The notes under the pieces were generated by a model. The model had not been told where the DNA came from. It saw nothing but the letters and a program-made list of their open reading frames with translations, and searched no databases. A program made the position numbers and the translations under genes. DNA of 64,000 nt. Source: Mugil cephalus. Lineage: Eukaryota; Chordata; Actinopteri; Mugiliformes; Mugilidae. How positions within the stretch are numbered: the first letter of the stretch is position 1; each line of letters starts with the position of its first letter. Below are positions 56,585-64,000 of this stretch, piece after piece. Location of the stretch: positions 14,163,668-14,227,667 of the forward strand of contig NC_061777.1 in assembly GCF_022458985.1 (NCBI RefSeq), given 5' to 3'.

Positions 56585-59500
56585 ATGACAGGAAAATACG
56601 GGGATGAATGTCAGCCTCTGCTCGTTAAAGGGGTCTCGGTCAGAAAGCGGTCGAAGGTACGTGGATTGTAATGAATTGTGAGCTTTGAAGAAGGAAGAGC
56701 GGCGTGGATGTGGCAGGACGCAGCTTTTCTGTACACGATGCATGAAAATGTTTTGAACTGTGTATGTGTGTATCTGTGTTTCTGCTTTCAGTTCCCAAAC
56801 AAGTCCCTAGTGCTGGCCGCGTTTGCCGCTTGTATCGGGGGAACCTTTCAATATGGATATAACGTATCTGTCATCAATGCACCCACATTGGTAATAATCC
56901 TGGATTTGTCCCTGCACATATTAAATCATCATAATATCGACAATTCCTAATTTATACGATAGTCCTTACTCAGTCCAAAGATGTCGCAATGGATTGGATT
57001 GTATTATGTCTTAAATAGAGATAGTGGAAGGATAAAGTAGTCCACATCTGCCTCATGTCAAGCTCTGGTCCAGTGCATCTGTTTTTCAATCACTAATGTA
57101 TAACTCCACTGCAAAGTCATTAGATACCCTGCACGTGCATATACAAATTAACGTTTGTTCTTCTTTTATCTCCAGTATGTGCAAGGTTTCATCAACCAGA
57201 CCTGGAGGGAGCGTTACCAAGCAGACATATCAGAACACCTTCTCACCCTTCTCTGGTCCGCTATCGTGTCCATATTCACCATAGGAGGACTTATAGGAGC
57301 AACGATCGGTGGGACGCTGTCTGTGAAGTTGGGGAGGTATTGACGAAAAAGACGCATTGACGTGATTCTTCCATGTTTTATCACTTAACTTTGGTATGGA
57401 GGATTTGCAACTGTATTTGTGTGCTGCTTTACAGGAAAGGGACCCTGCTGACCAATAATATATTTGCACTGATGGCTGCTCTGCTGATGGGTCTGAGTTA
57501 CCCTACGGGATTATTTGAGCTGCTCATCGTTGGACGTTTTTTTACTGGAATAAACGCAGGTAAGAACCTCAGGGACACATATATTCGTCCTTGAAACCTG
57601 TAGAGACAAATATGTGTTAGATGCAAGCCTTCATAAATGTGTTGTATTTGTTATATCTGGTTTGAATGTTGCCCATTCTGAAAATGTGCTTTTAATTTCC
57701 TTCTTGCAGGCATTGCCATTTGTGTTCAACCTCTTTATCTAGGGGAAATAGCTCCAACCTCATTACGCGGCGCCATGGGAATGGGGACCTCAATATTCAT
57801 AACCGGCGGGATCTTAACTGGACAAGTGATTGGCCTCAAGTAAATGCCTACCATTGAAATCACACACCGCCCTATCAACTTTTTCACACACATCTGAATT
57901 GAAAAGGCTAAATTGCTATTTCTCAAAAAAAAAAAAAAAAATCTCCCTGATCTGACACGTTTGTGTGATTATACAGAGAGTTCCTGGGCAGAGAAGAACT
58001 CTGGCCCATCCTTCTCTCCACCACCTGTATCCCAGCGTTCATGCAGCTCCTGATTCTGCCCTGGTTCCCAGAGAGTCCACGCTACCTGCTCATTGACAGA
58101 AGAGACGAAGACGGCTGTAAGAAAGGTGAAATGACACAGCAAATGCTGCACTATTGCTTCCATTTCACAATAAATTGGGTTTGTCTTGTCTCCACAGATT
58201 CATTTTTGTGCGTAGAATGGCGTAGTAAAAAGATCACAGACTCTCCCTCTGGGAAATTACTCGAGACAGAGACATGTCTCTTAATGGCTGCTTGTATAAG
58301 CATGTGAGCAAATTCTGCTAAGGGCACATTAGTGTGAAAAGAAACGCTTTTGACGGGATCGTAAAAAAAAACACAGAAGCTGCAACCTGATGAGAAGCAC
58401 AGTGTCTACAGAAGTGTTCGATCACAGTGTCATGTGTTGTTCTGTCCGCAGCTCTGAAGCAGCTCCACGGCACAGCTTACTGCGACGATGAACTGAAGGA
58501 TATTGAGAAGGAGAAGATAAATTTAGCTGGGCTCAAGCCCAGGAAGCCCTGGGAGCTCCTGACCGATCGCAGTGTGCGCTGGCAGCTCATCACAGTCGTA
58601 CTGCTCAACGCTGCCCAACAGCTGAATGGCATCAACGCTGTATGCACATAATGTTCCTCACAACAGTCCCTTTACAAACATGTGAAAACGGTTTAAGCGA
58701 AAGTTCTGCAATTGTGTTTTTTAATCTTAGATTTTGTCTCTGTTTTCTGTAGATTTACTTCTACACAGATTACGTCTTCAAACAATCTGGTATTCCCATT
58801 GATAAAATACCGTATGCAACTGTCGGCACTGGCGCATGTGAATGCATCACTGCTTTGACATGTGTAAGTATAAGTATTCTATAATAAAATCATTAGATAC
58901 AAGACTGGCCATCGAAAGGAAAAACTGCAAGAGTCCAAAAATGTGAAAGTGCTTGAAAAACAGAACAAAAAAGAAAATGATGTTAAAAAAAAACAAAAAC
59001 TGGACAACATGCCATGAAAGGTCAGAGGTCTCTAAAGGACATGGTTTCTTGTCTTGTGACGTGCTGTGTGTCTCACAGGGTATGCTCATCGAATGTCTGG
59101 GCCGGAAAATACTGATCATGGGAGGATACACTCTGATGAGTATCTGCTGCATTTTATTCACGCTGACGCTCACTTTCCAGGTAATTAGTCTCAGTGCCAG
59201 ATTTGGACAAAAAGTGACATTTAGCCAAATGATTTGTGCTTGATTTTTATACTCTGCTTAGCCCGTGCTAACATTTCTTCTGTGTGTTTTCCTCTCTCTC
59301 AGGATTACAGCTCGGTCTTTCCATACTTGAGCATGGCATGCGTTTTCGCTTTTATCCTGAGCTTTGGTCTCGGACCAGGTAAGTAAGTCCCTTTGTGAGT
59401 TACGTTTATGCTCCATTGAGCAAATGTTGTGGTTCAACAGTTACAGCAGTGGTTTCTTTTGTTGTTTCTTCTTGTGTGAAGGTGGCGTGACCAACATTTT

Positions 59501-59926
59501 AACAACCGAGCTGTTCACACAAAACTCCCGCCCTGCAGCATACATACTTACAGGGTTGGTGAACTGGTCAAGTTTCTTCTTTATCGGCCTGGCATTCCCC
59601 TTTATCGTGGTAGGTGTTCAGACTAGGAATAATTATGTGTTCATTTTGAAATGATCACTAAGTGGCACATTTTGAAAAATAAGGGAGCAATGGATGTTGA
59701 ACAGAGTCTCACCCCAAGTTTATTTTCACAGATCGGGTTGCAGCAGTACTGTTTCCTGGTCTTCTTGGGCGTCTGCTGCTCCGTGGCAACGTACATCTTC
59801 TTTGTCGTTCCTGAGACCAAGAACAAAACATTTCTCGAAATCCAGAACGAGTTCAAGTCCTCCAACAACAGGAAGAACAGTGGTTCTGCTGGAGCGGAGG
59901 CAACACTTCTATCATCCTCTATATGA
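56585..59926 (+). CDS. slc2a11: SLC2A11-type (GLUT11) sugar transporter
   Basis: Twelve exons give 511 aa: 56585-56656, 56792-56890, 57176-57336, 57435-57559, 57710-57839, 57977-58125, 58452-58639, 58753-58863, 59079-59180, 59303-59378, 59482-59609 and 59732-59926. This is a twelve-span major-facilitator sugar porter of the plasma membrane. Landmarks are [15 protein letters not shown] in span 1, KLGRKG (about 107-112), PESPR (227-231), QQLNGIN (301-307), CLGRKI, GLGPGG and PETK (474-477). Segments such as [12 protein letters not shown] and [12 protein letters not shown] match recalled human GLUT11. Class II GLUTs (GLUT5, 7, 9, 11) carry fructose or glucose. In medaka, slc2a11b and slc2a15b are needed for pigment cell types (leucophores and xanthophores), so a pigment role is possible; which fish paralogue this is (11a, 11b or 11-like) cannot be told here. 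The TGA closes exactly in frame. Confidence 0.93.
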
Positions 59927-60221
59927 AAAACGGACCTCGCCATTCAAGCTTCTTTAGCTCTCACAACATTCATGTTTCAAAGAGGGGGGAGGGGGATTCA
60001 TAGCCTACGCACACAATTAAATGAGCGATGCAGCGTATTAATCAATTATACTGTAAACCATGGTGCCTTCAGAGATGTGCATGGTAGCTTTAACTGCATA
60101 TGTTTTGATAATTTGTACATTTAAAATGGAACTGATTGTTATGTGAAATATTCTGTTGTGATAAAATTCGGTTCGTACAACTTTTATAAAAAAAAAGAAG
60201 GACGCTCAACTGATATTTTTC

Positions 60222-60227
60222 AATAAA
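60222..60227 (+). terminator. slc2a11: Poly(A) signal of slc2a11
   Basis: AATAAA about 300 bases after the stop, after an A-rich stretch; the first good signal downstream. Confidence 0.6.
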
Positions 60228-60229
60228 GA

Positions 60230-61540
60230 CAATGGAAAAGCTGACCAGTGCGAACGAGCCCAGAGTGAACTTTTCTTGCCATTTGGGTTTCTTGGTGGTT
60301 CAGTAAGCCTTCAGTGTGGCATGTGATCCGGAGAACAAAGGCCTCACTGATATATTTGTCATGTGTGTATTTGCAGGAGTGGAAACAGTATTAGCAAGAG
60401 CAATTCAAGTGATACTTACCCAAAATATTTCAAAATATGAAAATAAGTTATGAAAAGAAGTCATTTTCAAAGTACTCCAGCAGTTATTTAGTTTATGTAT
60501 TTTTTTCCAAAAAGGACAATGTTTCATTAATAAATCACTTTAACGTTGTTATTATTACCATAAAATGGTAATAAAGTACAAGCACTGAGGTTTGGCTACT
60601 CTATTACAGTAATCCGTCTGAATACCAGTCCTGAGTGTTCGGCTCAAATCCCCAACTCGCATAATAGGCTTATCTTCAAAACAAAGCACAGCAGCCACGA
60701 GGAAAGAGTGGTCAGATCAGATTTATGTCCTTCACTGAAATGTCTTCGTTTACCGCTTTACGGCTGGTGTAACAGTTCAATTTAAGGCAATGAATGAGGT
60801 ACGATGAGCACCATAAAAAAAAAAAGAAAAGAAAAAAAAGGAGATCGACTCTGAATGAAACAGCATATCAGGATAAGAAGCTCAGCAATGCACCTAACTC
60901 CTGGATTTAATGACGTGCTTCACCTGGCAAGAAAATGTAGACAGACAATTATTAGCAGCCTGCTTCTGATTTGAAGCAATGAAGCTGTTTTCGCAGCAGG
61001 AATCAAAGACTGTACATGACCAAATTAAACTGTCAGGGCTACTAAGTAAAAACAAGCCGTGGTCTTTTGTTGAACCTTCCTTCCTCCTGCTCTCTGCACT
61101 GTGTAGCATGCACCCTGCAAGAATCCATTTAGTGCACTTGACAGACTTCTAATGGTTGCTTTTCCTGGCAATAGAAAGAGCACCTCTGTGAGATATACAC
61201 ACACTATGTGTACAAAAACACAAAACACTAGTCTTGACACAGGCCTTTGAAATAAGATAATAATGTATGACCCGCTTTAAGCAGCTTATCATCATAGATT
61301 AGACCAAATTTATAAAGATGTGAAAAAAAGACCATAAAAAGAGGCAGTCGCAAACACCTATTCTTTATGACAACTTATAATGAGAAGATATAGTGCTGCA
61401 GCATGTAAAACTACGTTTGTTTTTTAAATTTACTTTACATACTGTATATACACATGCCAGTTAGTTATGTTTACATCAGGTATGTTTATGTTTATGGCAG
61501 GTGCACGGCCACCCTACTGTTGCACATGTTTGAAATAAAA
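60230..61540. other. Gene-free region downstream of slc2a11
   Basis: AT-rich sequence with A-rich runs near 60816-60840. No gene, RNA or clear repeat was recognised. Confidence 0.5.
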
Positions 61541-61559
61541 CATGAAAATTTGAACCTGT

Positions 61560-61731
61560 GTATTATTTGAATAGCCTAATATTGAATGCAAAATAATAAT
61601 AATGATGATGTATATTAACAAATAGCACTGGGCCAAGTTTAATATAGAACACATATAGTAGGGAGGGGGTCCCTACTCAATCTCTCATCAGTTTGGGGGT
61701 CCTTGGCCTGACAAAATGTTGAAGACCCCTG
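61560..61731 (-). mobile_element. hAT-like transposon end
   Basis: Read on the minus strand from 61731 it begins CAGGGGTCTTCAACATTTTG and continues CAGGCCAAGGACCCCC, the fish hAT end family also seen at 46502-46914. The opposite end was not found, so its boundary near 61560 is a guess. Confidence 0.6.
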
Positions 61732-61869
61732 CACTACAGATTAATTTAGCTCCTTTACTCATTTAAATTTGAAGTGACATGATGGGACACGTGTACACAG
61801 CAAAATCAGCAGACCCAAATCAATACCATCAGAGTTAATGTCAACACTGATAATAGAAACACAATACGT

Positions 61870-62833
61870 CTACACTCAACAGGGGTTCTCCTACATAAGC
61901 AGCGTTTTGCCTCATTCATTCACTAACATCAGGGTGAAGATCAATAGATAATAAGTGGTGTGTGTGTGTGCCAAGTCATGACGCACACACCTAAAACAGA
62001 GCTGTTCTTGGTTCTGGAGCAGTGCTAGAGATCCGTTAGAGACAATAGATGTAGAGAATATTCTACTGGACCCCAGATGATGTTGGGATTTATTTGCACA
62101 CAGAGCGCGATCAGGGGAAGTATTTGGAGATGCATGTTAATGTCAGGTCTGACCACACCTAAAGACGGCCACTTGCGATCCAATAGTCCAGATCGGTTCT
62201 TAATGCAAAGTCTGGAGAGGCCCTAGGGAGCGCATGATATTATGGAGGTCATGACCGAGTGGGGCACGAAAACCCAGAAAGGCACAGAGAGAACGTGCCT
62301 ATTATTATAGTATAAAAATACTATAAGGGCCACTAATGGCCTTCCACTGGATTGGCTGGGGTCTTGTCTTGAGGAGGCTGAGACCTCCACCTTCAGCCAC
62401 AGTGGGCTGATCATCTGGCTGTTGGGTTGGACAGACCAGAGTCAGCGGAGGAGGTTGGACCTTTCAGCCCAACCTCTAAATTATTAGTGAGAATGAGAAA
62501 CAGGTCCTATATCAAAGCTCCTGCTGGCAAGCTGATGACGTCATGATGACATCATCAGGAACAAGAGCATAGATATATCTATGGAACAAGAGCAAAGTGG
62601 CCAGTGGCCACGCCCCTTGTGGGCGTGTTCAGGTGTAGAGTCAGACCCCACTGGTCCAGTAGAATATTTTAACATATTGTCTCTAACTGATTTCTACCGC
62701 TGCTTCAGAACCAAGACCAACTCTGTTTTATGTGTGTGCGCTATGACTTGGCGCACACGCACAACTTATTATTTATTGGGCTGACGTTAGTGAATGAACG
62801 CTGCTTACGCACGAGCACCCCTGTTGAGTGTAG
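61870..62833. repeat. Second fold-back element
   Basis: The outer arms (about 61870-62075 and 62640-62833) are reverse complements with small gaps. Both end in CTACACTCAACAGGGG and share AAAACAGAG, GTTAGAGACAATA and ATATTCTACTGGACC. The similarity continues inward through GGTCTGAC. The core is packed with small palindromes, such as TATAGTA/TACTATA (62307-62326) and GTGGCCAGTGGCCAC (62598-62612). No transposase and no clear target duplication were seen. It is probably a non-autonomous DNA transposon of fold-back type; family unknown. Confidence 0.75.
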
Positions 62834-63142
62834 GCGGTCTTTAATGCAAATCAGGATTCATTCAGTATCTTAACATGCACAGCTTAATCGAGCTAAATTC
62901 ATTATCTGCTGTAAGCATTGTAATAGCCTCCTTATGTAATTTTTCATGAATTAGCATTTACTAACTTTAGCATAACTATATATGCATCAGTTTCACTCAA
63001 CAAACACAGCTTTCTCTTCCATAAAAGTCCGTCGGGAGTTTATATAACACATTTAACTCTACAAAGAGTATAATAAATTAACAGTTAAGGGAATGCCACC
63101 TACTTCACGGCATCTTTAACCAAGACTTTTGTTTGTTTGTTT

Positions 63143-63225
63143 GACTGGAGACACGTCCAGAGTGTACTACGCCTCTTGCCCAAATGACAACTAGGATAGG
63201 TCCCAGCACCCCCAGGGTTTCTCAT
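63143..63225 (+). mobile_element. SINE-like repeat fragment
   Basis: Motifs GTCCAGAGTGTACTACGCCT, CAAATGACA and GGATAGGTCCCAGCACCCCC match, in complement, the repeat at 15131-15404. Only the part far from the tRNA-like head remains. Confidence 0.6.
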
Positions 63226-63229
63226 AAAT

Positions 63230-64000
63230 GAATGAGAAATCATAGGGTACTGGATCATTTTAGTGTACCAGTTACCTAGAGGTGTCACATGCCTTTGGTA
63301 CTTACGATCTAAAAAAAAAAAAAAAAAAAAAATTCTTGCGAAAAAAAAAAGTTTCTATCTCAAAATGATGAGTTTCTAGGTCACAGTTATGAGAAATTGT
63401 TTTTCTAATAGTTTTTTCCAGATACAACATCATTATTCTGAAAACCTTCATCTGTACACTGTACCCTGGATCTATCAGTGATGAACAGATCATGTGAGAG
63501 CCAGCGTCTTTGTGCCATGCAGGGTCTATAGGCCAGCATTTCTTCCCGACTCATCCCAGACTCACCTCAGGGTGCATGTTAAGTGCATCATATGCCAAGT
63601 AAAGGAACACAAGTTCTTTGACACAGAGATCCCATTCAGATCTTTGGAAACCAGTTATATACTGTGTTTGCATGTGCATGTGTTTTTACAGTCTTATGAC
63701 AATTGATCTCTTGTAAAGGTTTTGGAAGAAGCCAGTGTTGGACCTCAAACTGTACACATCTACACAACTTTAAAATGTCAAATATAAGTTCATGTGTTAA
63801 AGAATGGAATCAGCAAATTAAAATTTAAAGTTGGTAATTGTGATAGATTTTTTTTTAACATAAATCATATAGTATGTCCTGGTAATGTGGTATCTGCAGG
63901 TACCCGAGATGAAAGTGTGGGAGCAGCTGCATGCACCAGTTTGAACTCTATCAACTCACTGCATATCATTTAAACTATAAATGATGACATCACTCCTTTT
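63230..64000. other. Gene-free end of the window
   Basis: A T/A-run region (A run at 63311-63331 and a second at 63342-63350) is followed by AT-rich sequence with no recognisable gene or repeat. Confidence 0.4.

Overview
The window is vertebrate nuclear DNA, most likely from a ray-finned (teleost) fish. Genes are split by mostly short GT-AG introns. The encoded proteins align over nearly full length with human PES1, GAL3ST1, LZTR1, AIFM3 and SLC2A11. The spaces between carry typical fish repeats: 3' ends of L2-like LINEs with pentamer tails, a SINE-like repeat with a tRNA-type B box, hAT and TA-flanked DNA transposon remnants, and many simple repeats. Exon models were assembled by eye from splice sites, reading phase and recalled human protein sequences. 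No database search was run.

Layout. 114-6974 (+): pes1, 15 exons, 584 aa, ribosome biogenesis. 8750-14189 (+): gal3st1, a probable non-coding leader exon and two coding exons, 425 aa, sulfatide synthesis. Its first intron holds a 2.45 kb fold-back (inverted repeat) element with a solo LTR inside one arm. 17640-23443 (+): lztr1, 19 exons, 780 aa, a Kelch-BTB CUL3 adaptor for RAS-family GTPases. 25734-26390 (+): an intronless claudin of the claudin-22/24/25 type, 218 aa. 28140-42132 (+): aifm3, a non-coding leader exon and 19 coding exons, 600 aa, a Rieske plus FAD/NAD oxidoreductase. 53456-44799 (-): a 12-exon gene for a 448 aa dynamin-superfamily (EHD/sarcalumenin-like) GTPase with two C-terminal membrane segments, the least familiar gene here. 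56585-59926 (+): slc2a11 (GLUT11-like), 12 exons, 511 aa. 60230-64000: gene-poor, with a second fold-back element (61870-62833), a hAT end and a SINE-like fragment.

The genes do not form one pathway. What unites them is conserved order: from memory, the human relatives of pes1/gal3st1, lztr1/aifm3 and slc2a11 all lie on chromosome 22q11-q12, so the window looks like a compact piece of that ancestral block with an extra GTPase gene. aifm3 and the GTPase gene converge (tail to tail, about 2.7 kb between stop codons); the GTPase gene and slc2a11 diverge (start codons about 3.1 kb apart).

The strongest candidate for something little described is the membrane-anchored GTPase. The two long fold-back elements are the most striking structures outside genes.
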